From contig JAAYBV010000007.1 in assembly GCA_012744475.1 (NCBI GenBank), positions 26,972 through 90,971 on the forward strand: DNA of 64,000 nucleotides, given 5' to 3'. Below, one piece after another: positions 1 to 8,203 of the stretch. Under the pieces are notes generated by a model. That model saw nothing but the letters and a program-made list of their open reading frames with translations, was not told where the DNA came from and did not search any database. Origin of the DNA: Phycisphaerae bacterium (GTDB taxonomy: Bacteria; Planctomycetota; Phycisphaerae; Sedimentisphaerales; Anaerobacaceae). The translations under genes were made by a program, and so were the position numbers. Every line of letters starts with the position of its first letter. Position 1 is the first letter of the stretch.

Positions 1-2
1 CG

Positions 3-155
3 CCGTCGCCCGACCGGACCGCCGAGCCCGTCGACGACGCCATCGACGTTTCCATGCTGCGAGCGAACCTGGCCTTGAGCCCGGCCGAACGCCTCCGCCG
101 GCACCAGGTCGCTTTGGATCGAATGCGAAGGCTCCAAGAAGCGAGATTCCTGTGA
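3..155 (+). CDS. Hypothetical small protein, C-terminal part (5' end may lie outside the window)
   Basis: An open frame runs from the window edge to a TGA at 153-155. It ends in a basic, Leu/Arg-rich helix (PAERLRRHQ, then LDRMRRLQEA). An in-frame ATG at 54 could start a 33-residue peptide, but the frame is open to the edge, so the true start may be upstream. Its stop overlaps the GTG start of the next gene by four bases (GTGA), so the two are probably translationally coupled. I recall short proteins with this helix being found beside nucleotidyltransferase genes. No function can be read from the sequence, and an antitoxin role would be speculation. Confidence 0.6.
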   Translation, partial: PSPDRTAEPVDDAIDVSMLRANLALSPAERLRRHQVALDRMRRLQEARFL

Positions 156-664
156 GCGGCGGACTGCTGGACCTGCTCGAACGTCTCGTCGATGCCGGCG
201 TGGACTTCGTCCTGGTGGGCGGCTACGCTGGCGTCGTGCATGGCTGCACCTACGTCACACAGGACGTCGATATCTGCTGTGACTTCTCGGCAGTCAATCT
301 GCTGGCCTTTCAGGAAGCGCTATCCGGTCTGCACCCGGTGCATCGAATGACGCCCGACCGAAAGCCTCTGGACCTGACGGCGTCAAACGCTGCTGAGTTC
401 AAGAACCTGTATCTGGACACGGACCTCGGGCCCATCGACTGCCTCAGCGAGATCCAGGGTCTGGGCGGCTACGATCAGGTCGTGCGGGTCAGCTCGCCAA
501 TCGATGTCGAGGGCAGACGGCTCCGCGTCTTGACCATCGACGCGTTGATCGTCGCGAAGGAGACGATGAATCGCGCGCGTGACAGAGAGGCCGTTCGCCA
601 GCTCAAGGTGGTACGCCGCTTGAGGGAGGAAGGGGGTCTCACGGATGGTTGCGGACAATCGTAG
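152..664 (+). CDS. Nucleotidyltransferase-fold protein (AbiEii/DUF6036-like)
   Basis: This 170-residue protein starts at a GTG overlapping the upstream stop. Near residues 20-45 it has the hallmark of minimal nucleotidyltransferases: VLVGGYAGVVHG followed by TQDVDI, that is a GG-x-A helix and a T-x-D-x-D metal-binding pair. A third acidic site may be in the LGPIDCL segment (about residues 91-97). It ends in a basic helix. Members of this fold add nucleotides to small molecules, RNA or proteins, and some are toxins of type IV-like systems. The coupled small upstream gene fits a two-gene module, but the substrate cannot be told from sequence. Confidence 0.7.
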   Translation: MSGGLLDLLERLVDAGVDFVLVGGYAGVVHGCTYVTQDVDICCDFSAVNLLAFQEALSGLHPVHRMTPDRKPLDLTASNAAEFKNLYLDTDLGPIDCLSEIQGLGGYDQVVRVSSPIDVEGRRLRVLTIDALIVAKETMNRARDREAVRQLKVVRRLREEGGLTDGCGQS

Positions 665-680
665 GTTGCCGGGAGACGCC

Positions 681-2069
681 ATGATCGACAGACGCGGTTT
701 TCTGAAGCTCATCGGCGCCGCCTCACTGGCAGCGACGAACCTGAGTCGTACCTCCGCACAACAAGGCGCAGCCAGACCCAATGTGCTGGTTATCCTGGTC
801 GACGATCTCGGCTATGGCGATCTGTCCTGCTACGGCGCAACGGACCTGAAGTCACCGAACATCGACCGGCTCGTCGACAGCGGGATGCGATTCGAGAACT
901 TCTACGCGAACTGCCCGGTCTGCTCGCCGACGCGGGCGGCGCTGCTGAGCGGCCGCTACCCCGACCTGGTGGGCGTGCCCGGCGTGATCCGCACGCACGC
1001 CAGGGACAACTGGGGCCGCTTATCGCCGGACGCGGTCCTGCTGCCGACGATGCTCAAACAGGCGGGCTACCACACCGCCCTGGTCGGCAAGTGGCACCTG
1101 GGCTTGACCTCGCCCGACAGGCCCAACGAGCGGGGCTTCGACCACTTCCACGGCTTCCTCGGCGACATGATGGACGACTACTACACCCACCGTCGGCATG
1201 GGATTAACTACATGCGGCGGCAGAACGCCGAGATCGACCCCGAGGGCCATGCGACCGACCTGTTCACGCAGTGGGCGATCGAGTACCTTCGCGAGCGGGC
1301 CAAATCGCAACAGCCGTTCTTCCTGTACCTGGCCTACAACGCTCCGCACACGCCGATCCAGCCGCCGGACGAGTGGTTGGAGAAGGTCAGGCGGCGACAG
1401 CCCGGCATCAGCGACAGGCGGGCGAAGCTCGTCGCCTTGATCGAGCATCTGGACGCCGGCATCGGCCAAGTCCTCACCGCCCTGAGGGACACCGGCCTCG
1501 ATGACGAAACGCTGGTGATCTTCACCTCCGACAATGGCGGCCAACTCGACGCCGGTGCCACGAACGGCCTGTTTCGTGGCGGAAAGCAGGATATGTACGA
1601 AGGCGGCATCCGCGTGCCGATGTGCGTCGTCTGGCCCGGCCGGATCGAGCCGGGATCGCGAAGCGACCGTGTAGCGTTGACGATGGACATCTTCCCCACT
1701 GCCTGCGCCGCGGCGGGCGCCCGCGTCGCCCACGAGATCGACGGCGTCAGCTTCCTGCCGACCCTGCTCGGCGCAACGCAGCCCGATGAAGACCGTTCTC
1801 TGTTCTGGGTCCGTCGTGAAGGCGGTCGCTACGGGGGACGGGCCTACTACGCCGCTCGCTGCGGTGATCTAAAGCTCGTCCAGAACAGCCCGTTCGAGCC
1901 GATGGAACTGTATGATCTCGCTGCCGACCCGAAGGAAGAAAAGCCCCTGGGCAAAGACCATCCGATGTACGGCCGGCTCTTTTCCGCCCTGCGAGACCAC
2001 ATCTCCAAAGCGGGCGTCGCACCTTGGCAGAGGGCCCCGGCCGGCTCGGATCGGCCTTCTCAGCCCTGA
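681..2069 (+). CDS. Tat-exported arylsulfatase-family hydrolase
   Basis: This is a sulfatase of about 462 residues that should hydrolyse sulfate esters outside the cytoplasm. The ATG at 681 is preferred: GGGAGA lies 5-10 bases upstream, and the protein then begins with a twin-arginine signal (MIDRRGFLK followed by a hydrophobic stretch). Metal-binding residues are visible in LVDDLGYGD. Cys81 lies in CSPTRAALLSGR, the motif oxidised to formylglycine by FGE. Further family landmarks are GKWHLG, HTPIQPP and SDNGG. Tat export implies folding or metal loading in the cytoplasm. No carbohydrate-active neighbour fixes the substrate; sulfated algal or host glycans are a guess. No maturase is seen in the window. 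Confidence 0.95.
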   Translation: MIDRRGFLKLIGAASLAATNLSRTSAQQGAARPNVLVILVDDLGYGDLSCYGATDLKSPNIDRLVDSGMRFENFYANCPVCSPTRAALLSGRYPDLVGVPGVIRTHARDNWGRLSPDAVLLPTMLKQAGYHTALVGKWHLGLTSPDRPNERGFDHFHGFLGDMMDDYYTHRRHGINYMRRQNAEIDPEGHATDLFTQWAIEYLRERAKSQQPFFLYLAYNAPHTPIQPPDEWLEKVRRRQPGISDRRAKLVALIEHLDAGIGQVLTALRDTGLDDETLVIFTSDNGGQLDAGATNGLFRGGKQDMYEGGIRVPMCVVWPGRIEPGSRSDRVALTMDIFPTACAAAGARVAHEIDGVSFLPTLLGATQPDEDRSLFWVRREGGRYGGRAYYAARCGDLKLVQNSPFEPMELYDLAADPKEEKPLGKDHPMYGRLFSALRDHISKAGVAPWQRAPAGSDRPSQP

Positions 2070-2132
2070 GAGGACCCGTGCTCGGCGCGTGAAGATAGGA
2101 AATTTGTGTGCAAAAATAAGTAGTTGCCACAA

Positions 2133-2161
2133 TTGACTTTGCTGCGGCACGCCGAGATAAT
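2133..2161 (+). promoter_or_regulatory. Sigma-70-type promoter for candidate ncRNA
   Basis: TTGACT (2133-2138), a 17-base spacer, then GATAAT (2156-2161). Transcription would start near 2168, at the left arm of a long hairpin and more than 330 bases before the next gene, which has its own promoter match. Confidence 0.55.
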
Positions 2162-2165
2162 GACC

Positions 2166-2279
2166 TTTGTGAAGGCAGGGGATTCTCCTCGCGATTGCTG
2201 GCGCGCGCCCGCGTGGGAGCATTCCCACTGGAGGAGACCGGGTCGATGAAAAGACTGTAGTGCCTCCCCGCTTCACAAA
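2166..2279 (+). ncRNA. Candidate structured small RNA (unassigned)
   Basis: About 114 bases fold on themselves. Outer arms are TTTGTGAAG (2166-2174) with CTTCACAAA (2271-2279). Then GGGG 2178-2181 pairs with CCCC 2266-2269, TCTCCTC 2184-2190 with GAGGAGA 2231-2237, and a tip GTGGGA-GCAT-TCCCAC spans 2213-2228. Two unpaired internal strands remain. The fold sits directly after a good promoter. The shape (closing stem, asymmetric internal loop, terminal hairpin) recalls 6S-like RNA, but no family signature was recognised and it is short for 6S. A small inverted-repeat element is the alternative. From 2280 to 2439 there are only G- and C-rich runs and the palindrome GAGGCGCCTC. Confidence 0.4.
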
Positions 2280-2439
2280 CTGGGGGGGCGCTTGCGGCGG
2301 CCCGAGGTGGATCCTGCGGAGGAGCCGAGGCGCCTCTCTTTTACGATCTCTCCCTGCCCGCATCTGGTCCCCGGTACCCGCCCCCAAACTGCCAATGGCG
2401 CAGTGAGTGGCAACCCCGCGTAGATACCTGAAGAAGACC

Positions 2440-2468
2440 TTGCCCGGAAGCCCTTTCGCCGTTACAAT
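2440..2468 (+). promoter_or_regulatory. Sigma-70-type promoter of the 2505 gene
   Basis: TTGCCC (2440-2445), a 17-base spacer and TACAAT (2463-2468). The predicted start near 2475 leaves a leader of about 30 bases before the ATG at 2505. Confidence 0.6.
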
Positions 2469-2504
2469 AGGTCCGGCTTGACTATACCTGTGAGAGGGAC
2501 CATT

Positions 2505-5500
2505 ATGCGGCGGAAGTTCCAATTCGTCTGGGCTGTGACGCTCAGCTTGGCGTGCCTCGCGTACACGCAACCAACCTCGACAGAACAGCTACGCCAGGCC
2601 GTTTCCGAATTGCTCGAAGGGCGAATCGCGATTCTCCGGGTCTATCCGGACCCAGCCAATGATCCGGCGGGATTCGAGAAGGTCCGTGCGCCGATCACGA
2701 ACCTGGCGATCGGCTCGGTGGCCATCAAAGCGGCGTATCCGGCCGTCTCCGGCCGGGCGTTCGTCGTGCTCATGGCAACCGACCAGAGGGACGAGGCCGT
2801 CGCGACGGCCCTGGGCTCACGCGTCGAAAAGGGATCGTTCTCGGACAAGCTGACGCTATCGCTCCACCTGGACCCCATTGATCCCAACTGGAATCCGATG
2901 TGGACCTTCTCTGATGCCCAAGGCGAACCCATGCCGGGCGCCGCCATAGAAATATGGACATATACGCCAGACCCTCAGGTGAACATCCTGCTTGCGCGAA
3001 CGACCCTCGACGAGCGCAGCCAGCTTCCGCGCCTGTCACCAGCCGACCGATTCTTCTTCCATGTCTCACACCCGAATTACGGTACGGGACGTGTGCAGTT
3101 ACGCCAGGCAAGAGAAGACCCCTCCGGCGTCTGGCTGGTCCCCCTGGCGCCGCTTGATTCCCAGGCCGTCGCGTCGTCGATTCAGGGAACCGTTGTCGAC
3201 ACCGAAGGCCGCCTGGTACCTGACGCGCAGGTCCTGTGCACGAAGGTATTGGGCCCAGATCACAGCCTCATCGAGTCAGAACACGGATTTCTGTTCGGCG
3301 CCATCACCAACGAGGAGGGCTGGTTCTCACTCTGCGTCCCGATTGTCGGAAAGGACCTCGTGCTTAAGGGACTCCCCGACCCCGGGAGCAGCTATGTCAT
3401 CGACATTGAGCCGCCTAAGGAACTCAATCTGCGGCGATATGGATTGGGAAGATCCCGCCACATTCCTGTCGGAACGGAAAGCACCTTCACGCTGACGCCG
3501 ATAGAGGCCACCAAGGTCTTTCACACGTTCAGCTTTGAGTACTACGAAGGCCCGGTCACCGATCCTCAGGAGTTGGATAGTATCGAATTGAAACTCTATC
3601 GCGATAGCCAGCAGTGCGCACACTTGACTTACGATCAGCTCAAGGGCGGCCATGCGCTTCCACCAGGGACCCTGCGTGCGACGACAACGCGATGGGGTCG
3701 CCGGTTTGGTTTTCAAGACGTTGAGCTGAGGCTCGACAGCCCCGAGCATGTGGTCATCCATGGGGCACCGCCCGTATTCTATCGAGGTCGGGTTGTCGAC
3801 GACTCTACGGACGAGCCCGTCCAAGGGGCAATTGTCTGGGGCGGCTGGCCAGACGCCGAGCAGAAATCGTCCGAGCTAACCTCCGAACGATGGCAAGAAC
3901 TGCTGGCGATGGTGGCGAAGGAGGCCGACGATGATTCTGCCGAGTTGCTGTATCGCGCGAGTGACCGCGTTGCGATGACGGAAGGCGACGGCACCTTCGA
4001 AATCCCATTTCTGCTATCGGGGATCAATTCGCTCATTTACGGTTTCACGGTGGCCAAACCGGGATACAAGCAGGTCGGCATCACGGCGATGATCCCGAGT
4101 CTCAACGTGGCCTACATCCATACAATCAGGCTCGCTCCGACCGGACAGCCGGACTACTTCCCCGTCTTCATGTTCGAGAACGAGGGGGGTTCGCTCGTCG
4201 ATCCGAATGAGTTCGACAACGCCGATGTCGTCATCACAGCCATCGGGGGTGGCGGGTCTTCCGTCCCGTTGAGAATCCTCCGTGAAAGACGGCAATTCAC
4301 GGCGGGCATCTACGGCGTGGACGCCTTTCGAGACGGGAAGTATTACCAGTATGGACCTGTGGACCTGAGTGTCGCCCGGCCCGAGACTGTGGTCTTTGTG
4401 CCCGCGCAGGTATGGCAGAAACAACTTCTCTGCCGCGGCCGGGTCATCCATGGAGTCACTGGCGAACCTATCTCCGGTGCAGTCGTCATCCACTGTCTGA
4501 GGGGGCCCCAGTATGACAGTTCCTCGCTCCAGCCAAGTCAATGGGAGGCCGTGGAGCGGCTTGGTCCCAACCCTGATCCGAAGAATCCCGCGATGGCGCC
4601 TCTGTTTGCTCGATACGATCCCCCCCGACCGATTGTCACTGCATGCGCGATTACGGACGAGGACGGATGGTACCATATCACGGTTGAACTGAGCAGACCG
4701 GACCCTCCGGACTCACTCCTGGCGATGGCCCGTGACTTCCTGGACAGTTGGCATACGCTGACGCGGTTGGTCCCTGCGCCGGATGAGCCCATCAGGCACC
4801 GTCGTGAATCGCTGGTTCCGGACGCCGAGGGCATCACACAGCTCGACCCCATAAGTCTCTTCCCGGGCGGCATAGCCGTCCTTCAGCCCATCGCACCGAG
4901 TCTCGGCCCGGCTGGAGCCGATGGCACCATTGAATTCCGCTGGATCGTCTGCGAGGAACCCAGACCATCATGGGTCGAGCAACTCTGGCCTCCGTTTGGC
5001 ACCATCGCCGCCACCATGACGTATCGCCAGAGGTGGCTCCTTCCGAACCTGTCGCAGACCATCTACGTTCCCGCAGGGCTCGACCTGCGCCTGATTGTGG
5101 CTCCCCGATCACAGGACTCACATCCACCTGTTGATTTGGGATATTTCAGGGTCGAGCAGGGACAAGTCATCAAGCTCGGTCGAGTGGAGTTCCCTCCCGG
5201 TGTGGAAGTGAGGGTCTGCGTCGTCGATGAGCAGGGCCACCCGCTCGGCGGCATAACGGTCTTCTGTTTCGACGAAGATGAGATGATGCCGCAACGAAAG
5301 CGACCGACGGACGACGCCGGTATGACCACGATTCATGTCGCCGCCCATTCGAGGGGCCTGTTTCTGGTCCAGGCTTACGATCAGCAAAGCCGCGAGACGC
5401 TCGAAGAAAGCATCCCGTATGAGGTCGGTGGCGAAGAGGACGCGGGCCGGCAATTCACGCTGACGGTCTCCCGCGAGATGGCCACGGCGCTGGCCGAGCA

Positions 5501-5513
5501 GGCGCGGCGGTAG
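2505..5513 (+). CDS. Secreted protein with carboxypeptidase-regulatory-like beta domains
   Basis: This protein of about 1002 residues is of unknown function. ATG 2505 is chosen because GAGAGGGA lies just upstream and the product then starts with a signal peptide (MRRKFQF, hydrophobic core, cleavage near residues 22-25). At least four segments follow the CarboxypepD_reg/transthyretin-like pattern, G-x-V-x-D ... P-x-x-x-A-x-V: near residues 224 (GTVVDTEGRLVPDAQV), 424 (GRVVDDSTDEPVQGA), 640 (GRVIHGVTGEPISGA) and 901 (VCVVDEQGHPLGG). No catalytic motif, C-terminal anchor or membrane helix beyond the signal is seen. A surface or periplasmic scaffold role is inferred. It is convergent with the transporter gene, with a 28-base gap. 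Confidence 0.85.
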   Translation: MRRKFQFVWAVTLSLACLAYTQPTSTEQLRQAVSELLEGRIAILRVYPDPANDPAGFEKVRAPITNLAIGSVAIKAAYPAVSGRAFVVLMATDQRDEAVATALGSRVEKGSFSDKLTLSLHLDPIDPNWNPMWTFSDAQGEPMPGAAIEIWTYTPDPQVNILLARTTLDERSQLPRLSPADRFFFHVSHPNYGTGRVQLRQAREDPSGVWLVPLAPLDSQAVASSIQGTVVDTEGRLVPDAQVLCTKVLGPDHSLIESEHGFLFGAITNEEGWFSLCVPIVGKDLVLKGLPDPGSSYVIDIEPPKELNLRRYGLGRSRHIPVGTESTFTLTPIEATKVFHTFSFEYYEGPVTDPQELDSIELKLYRDSQQCAHLTYDQLKGGHALPPGTLRATTTRWGRRFGFQDVELRLDSPEHVVIHGAPPVFYRGRVVDDSTDEPVQGAIVWGGWPDAEQKSSELTSERWQELLAMVAKEADDDSAELLYRASDRVAMTEGDGTFEIPFLLSGINSLIYGFTVAKPGYKQVGITAMIPSLNVAYIHTIRLAPTGQPDYFPVFMFENEGGSLVDPNEFDNADVVITAIGGGGSSVPLRILRERRQFTAGIYGVDAFRDGKYYQYGPVDLSVARPETVVFVPAQVWQKQLLCRGRVIHGVTGEPISGAVVIHCLRGPQYDSSSLQPSQWEAVERLGPNPDPKNPAMAPLFARYDPPRPIVTACAITDEDGWYHITVELSRPDPPDSLLAMARDFLDSWHTLTRLVPAPDEPIRHRRESLVPDAEGITQLDPISLFPGGIAVLQPIAPSLGPAGADGTIEFRWIVCEEPRPSWVEQLWPPFGTIAATMTYRQRWLLPNLSQTIYVPAGLDLRLIVAPRSQDSHPPVDLGYFRVEQGQVIKLGRVEFPPGVEVRVCVVDEQGHPLGGITVFCFDEDEMMPQRKRPTDDAGMTTIHVAAHSRGLFLVQAYDQQSRETLEESIPYEVGGEEDAGRQFTLTVSREMATALAEQARR

Positions 5514-5541
5514 ATCGCCCGGCGCTGCGGATTCCGGGGTC

Positions 5542-6852
5542 TCATGCGGCCAGCAGCAGGCTGATGCGCAGGTAGAGGAACCACACCATGCGCACCGACA
5601 GCAACAGCACGATGAGGAAGCCCACCACCCCGAGGATGTTGGTGAAAGCGCCGTTGCGGCGTTCGCCCATCACGTTTCTGCGGTTGGCCAGCCAGAGCAG
5701 GGTGCCAGCCATGAGCGGATTGCCGATGACGGTCATGGCCTGTCCGGCGATCATCAGGTTCACCGGGGCGGTCCGGCTCCACAGCCCGAAAACCGCAACG
5801 AGGAAGCCCACCAGCAGGACGCCGACGGTGAGGATACGCGGCCAGCGGTCGCTCAGCTTTCCGGACAGGCCCAGGCCGTCGGCCAGCGCGGTGCCGCCGA
5901 TCATCGCGTTGATGAGGAAGGGATTCAGCGCGATCGGAGCCAGGCCGATGCAGAAGACGTAGAAGGCGACCGGGCCCAGCAGTGGGCCCAACGTCAGGGC
6001 CAGTGTGGCCATGTTGTCCGCCGGCCGGCCGAAGATGACCGTGGCGGCTGTCGTCATGATGATGGCGCTGACCAGCGTCAGCACGAACACGCCGGCCACC
6101 GAATCGCCGATGCCGCGATAGTAGTCCTCCACGTTCCAGTTCTTCTCGCGCACGAGGTTGCCCTGGAAGAACGCCGCCGCCACGGAGAAGGTCGTCCCCA
6201 GCAGGGACGCGATCAGGACGAGCGGATCAGAGATGGCGCCGTCAACGATTTCCGGAATCCCGAGCGAGAGCTTCTCGGGGATAGAGGGCACGAGGCCTTT
6301 GAGCGCGCCAAGCCAGTCGGGCCTGGCCACAAAGAGGTTGAAGAGGAACGAGACCAGCACGACGCCCACCATCACCTTCATGATGCGCTCGATGGTCTTG
6401 AAAACGTGGGTCGCCTTGAAGAGGAAGACAACCAGCACCAGGTTCAGCGCCCCCATCACGGCGATCTGCACCGTCAGCGTATGGCCTTCCGGCGCGAACG
6501 CACCGGCCACCAGGGCGATGGCGAGGTTGTTGGAGAACTGGAACGCCGCACAGGTCAGGCAGAGCACGATGCCCAATAACGCAGCAAAGGGGCGGTTCAC
6601 CTCGCGGGCCAGCGTCGTGAAGTGGGTCGCGCCCGCCGTCACGCCCGTGCGCGCCGACATGGTCATGTACGCTCCCATGACCAATCCCGCCAGCGCCAGG
6701 AGCCAGAGCAGCTCGTATCCGTAGGTCGCCCCCACGTTCGAGCTGATGACCAGACTGCCCGGGCCGAAGACGACGCACGCCGTGATCAGCGCCGGGCCTA
6801 TCGACCGCCACCAGGGAGCCTTGCGAGTCGCAGCATCAACCGAAGCGGGCAT
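5542..6852 (-). CDS. Divergent Nramp-family membrane transporter
   Basis: A 436-residue polytopic membrane protein with about 11 hydrophobic segments and Nramp-like organisation. TM1 contains ALITACVVFGPGS and SSNVGATYGYELLW; the TM6 region contains LIASLLGTTFSVAAAFFQGN followed by LVREK. Nramp proteins carry Mn2+, Fe2+ or related divalent ions with protons. Here the TM1 metal motif DPGN is replaced by GPGS (residues 30-33), and no MPH motif is present in TM6. Substrate and coupling may therefore differ from MntH. The ATG at 6852 has AAAGGA just upstream. No metal-responsive operator was recognised. Confidence 0.85.
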   Translation of the reverse strand: MPASVDAATRKAPWWRSIGPALITACVVFGPGSLVISSNVGATYGYELLWLLALAGLVMGAYMTMSARTGVTAGATHFTTLAREVNRPFAALLGIVLCLTCAAFQFSNNLAIALVAGAFAPEGHTLTVQIAVMGALNLVLVVFLFKATHVFKTIERIMKVMVGVVLVSFLFNLFVARPDWLGALKGLVPSIPEKLSLGIPEIVDGAISDPLVLIASLLGTTFSVAAAFFQGNLVREKNWNVEDYYRGIGDSVAGVFVLTLVSAIIMTTAATVIFGRPADNMATLALTLGPLLGPVAFYVFCIGLAPIALNPFLINAMIGGTALADGLGLSGKLSDRWPRILTVGVLLVGFLVAVFGLWSRTAPVNLMIAGQAMTVIGNPLMAGTLLWLANRRNVMGERRNGAFTNILGVVGFLIVLLLSVRMVWFLYLRISLLLAA

Positions 6853-7226
6853 AGGAGTCCTTTCATCTCATGCGTCTACCACAGAACCGTTCCCGGCGTG
6901 CAGAGGGCCGCACAATGCCAAGAGCGTACCAGCAATAAGTCCCGAACGCCAGTATGAAAGCCCAAATCGCATCGGAGCGAAATCCGTCCATTCCGCCTCC
7001 GGGGACAGCTCGTCCTCCCAGCAAACCAGTCTGGTATAGGGGATTCCACTATCCGAAATTAGGCGCAATCCTCATGCGGCGTAGCCGCCTGCTGCTCCGA
7101 TAATTACAGTAGATTTGTATCGGATTGATTGATTTTGCGAAGAGGCAAGGACGCCCGCCGGACCGCGCGACCCCGATGTTGGGACTCCGGCAGGCCGCTC
7201 TTCGCTTCACGAACGTGAGGTGAACG
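6853..7226. other. Intergenic region between divergent transporter and FlgM-like genes
   Basis: 374 bases without a convincing gene. It holds an imperfect hairpin at 7137-7205 in the leader of the FlgM-like gene: GCGAAGAG 7137-7144 pairs with CTCTTCGC 7198-7205, and GCCGG 7157-7161 with CCGGC 7187-7191. No clean promoter with both boxes was found for either flanking gene. Confidence 0.5.
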
Positions 7227-7412
7227 ATGAACTCGTTCAACTGGCAAGAAGACATGGACACGGGCATTGCGGTCCTGGACATGGACGATCAGCCGCCGAT
7301 CCGCCGGAAGAAAGTCCGGGAGATTCGCCGACAGCTCCGCCAGGGACGCTACAGCGTGGCCGACCGCCTCGACGTAGTCGTCGAAAGGCTCCTGGAAGCG
7401 CTGAACCGATAG
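7227..7412 (+). CDS. FlgM-like anti-sigma-28 domain peptide
   Basis: This 61-residue protein matches the FlgM fold along its C-terminal half: KVREIRRQLRQGRY, then SVADRLDVVVERLLEAL. FlgM proteins have a disordered N-terminus, an I-x-x-G-x-Y core and a final LL helix. FlgM binds and inhibits the flagellar sigma factor FliA (sigma-28). The ATG at 7227 has AGGTG about six bases upstream. No flagellar gene lies nearby, but a sigma-28-type promoter sits about 0.7 kb downstream (8127-8154), so a role in sigma-28 control is plausible. Assignment rests on a short motif; a generic small helical protein remains possible. Confidence 0.65.
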   Translation: MNSFNWQEDMDTGIAVLDMDDQPPIRRKKVREIRRQLRQGRYSVADRLDVVVERLLEALNR

Positions 7413-7512
7413 TGACTGACTATGCTGCTGTGGCGTAAGCGCTGCCCCCGTAAGTAGTTATGCACGTCACCAGAACACCCGGCGCTGCGCCTGCCCTTTG
7501 CGCAGTTCAAGG

Positions 7513-7541
7513 TTGCAGTATGATCCCGATCCGACTATACT
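7513..7541 (+). promoter_or_regulatory. Sigma-70-type promoter of rpiB
   Basis: TTGCAG (7513-7518), a 17-base spacer and TATACT (7536-7541). The start near 7548 leaves a leader of about 33 bases to the ATG at 7581. Confidence 0.6.
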
Positions 7542-7580
7542 GGCTGCCTTTTCATAGAGCGACAAGGGCAAAGGGCACAG

Positions 7581-8039
7581 ATGAAGATCGCATTGGGCAC
7601 CGATCACGCAGGGTTTCAGTACAAGGAGCGCATCAAGCAGTATCTGACCGAGCGGGGACACGACGTCACCGACTTCGGGACCCATTCGCCTCAGAGCTGT
7701 GACTACCCCGATTTCATCTACCCCGCCGCTTTGGCGGTGGGCGAAGGCCGGTGTGATCGGGCCATCGTCCTGGGTGGCAGCGGCAATGGCGAAACGATCG
7801 TCGCCAACAAAGTCCGGGGCGTCCGCTGCGCCATCTGCTGGCACGAGGAGCTGGCCCGGCTGAGCCGTGCCCATAACGACGCCAACGTGATGTCCATCGG
7901 CGCACGGATGGTGTCCCTGGAATTGGCCCTGAAGATGGTCGAGATCTGGCTGGCTACGCCCTTCGACGGCGGCCGGCACGCCCAACGCGTCCGCAAGATC
8001 GCCGCGCTCGACGGCAGTGCCCCGCAGTCCGCTCGATAG
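7581..8039 (+). CDS. rpiB: Ribose-5-phosphate isomerase B (RpiB/LacAB family)
   Basis: A 152-residue protein of normal family length that interconverts ribose 5-phosphate and ribulose 5-phosphate in the cytoplasm (non-oxidative pentose phosphate pathway). It opens with the phosphate and ring-opening motif GTDHAG. The active-site loop is GGSGNGETIVANKV (residues 65-78). The catalytic Cys of the E. coli type is absent; Gly65 takes its place. Glu71 in the loop matches the actinobacterial variant, in which a Glu is the catalytic base. RARCAICW-like and RAHNDANV motifs follow. It has its own promoter. Specificity for allose 6-phosphate or another sugar phosphate cannot be excluded. Confidence 0.93.
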   Translation: MKIALGTDHAGFQYKERIKQYLTERGHDVTDFGTHSPQSCDYPDFIYPAALAVGEGRCDRAIVLGGSGNGETIVANKVRGVRCAICWHEELARLSRAHNDANVMSIGARMVSLELALKMVEIWLATPFDGGRHAQRVRKIAALDGSAPQSAR

Positions 8040-8126
8040 GCCGCGTACCGGCGGTGTCCCCTCACACCGTTTGCCACCCGACCGGGGAAGACGACCGGAA
8101 TCCTACCTGTTTTCCGGGTTTTGGCC

Positions 8127-8154
8127 TAAAGACGTCCCTCGCAGACCCCGATAA
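8127..8154 (+). promoter_or_regulatory. Sigma-28 (FliA)-type promoter
   Basis: TAAAG (8127-8131), exactly 15 bases, then CCCGATAA (8147-8154). The FliA consensus is TAAAG-N15-GCCGATAA, so 12 of 13 defined positions match. The start near 8161 leaves a leader of about 43 bases before the ATG at 8204. An orphan FlgM-like gene lies just upstream of rpiB. Confidence 0.6.
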
Positions 8155-8203
8155 TATGAACAGTACCGAACATGACAACTCGGGGCTCATGAAAGGCGCG
8201 CAT

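Noticed and set aside
2166..2279. Identification of the hairpin as SRP RNA, 6S RNA, RNase P or tmRNA
   Set aside because: None of the conserved SRP loop, RNase P P4 or tmRNA end sequences is present, and it is short for 6S. Kept only as an unassigned candidate.
7096..7103. TCCGATAA, a possible sigma-28 -10 box before the FlgM-like gene
   Set aside because: No TAAAG at 14-16 bases upstream (GCGGC is there instead), so only half of the motif is present.
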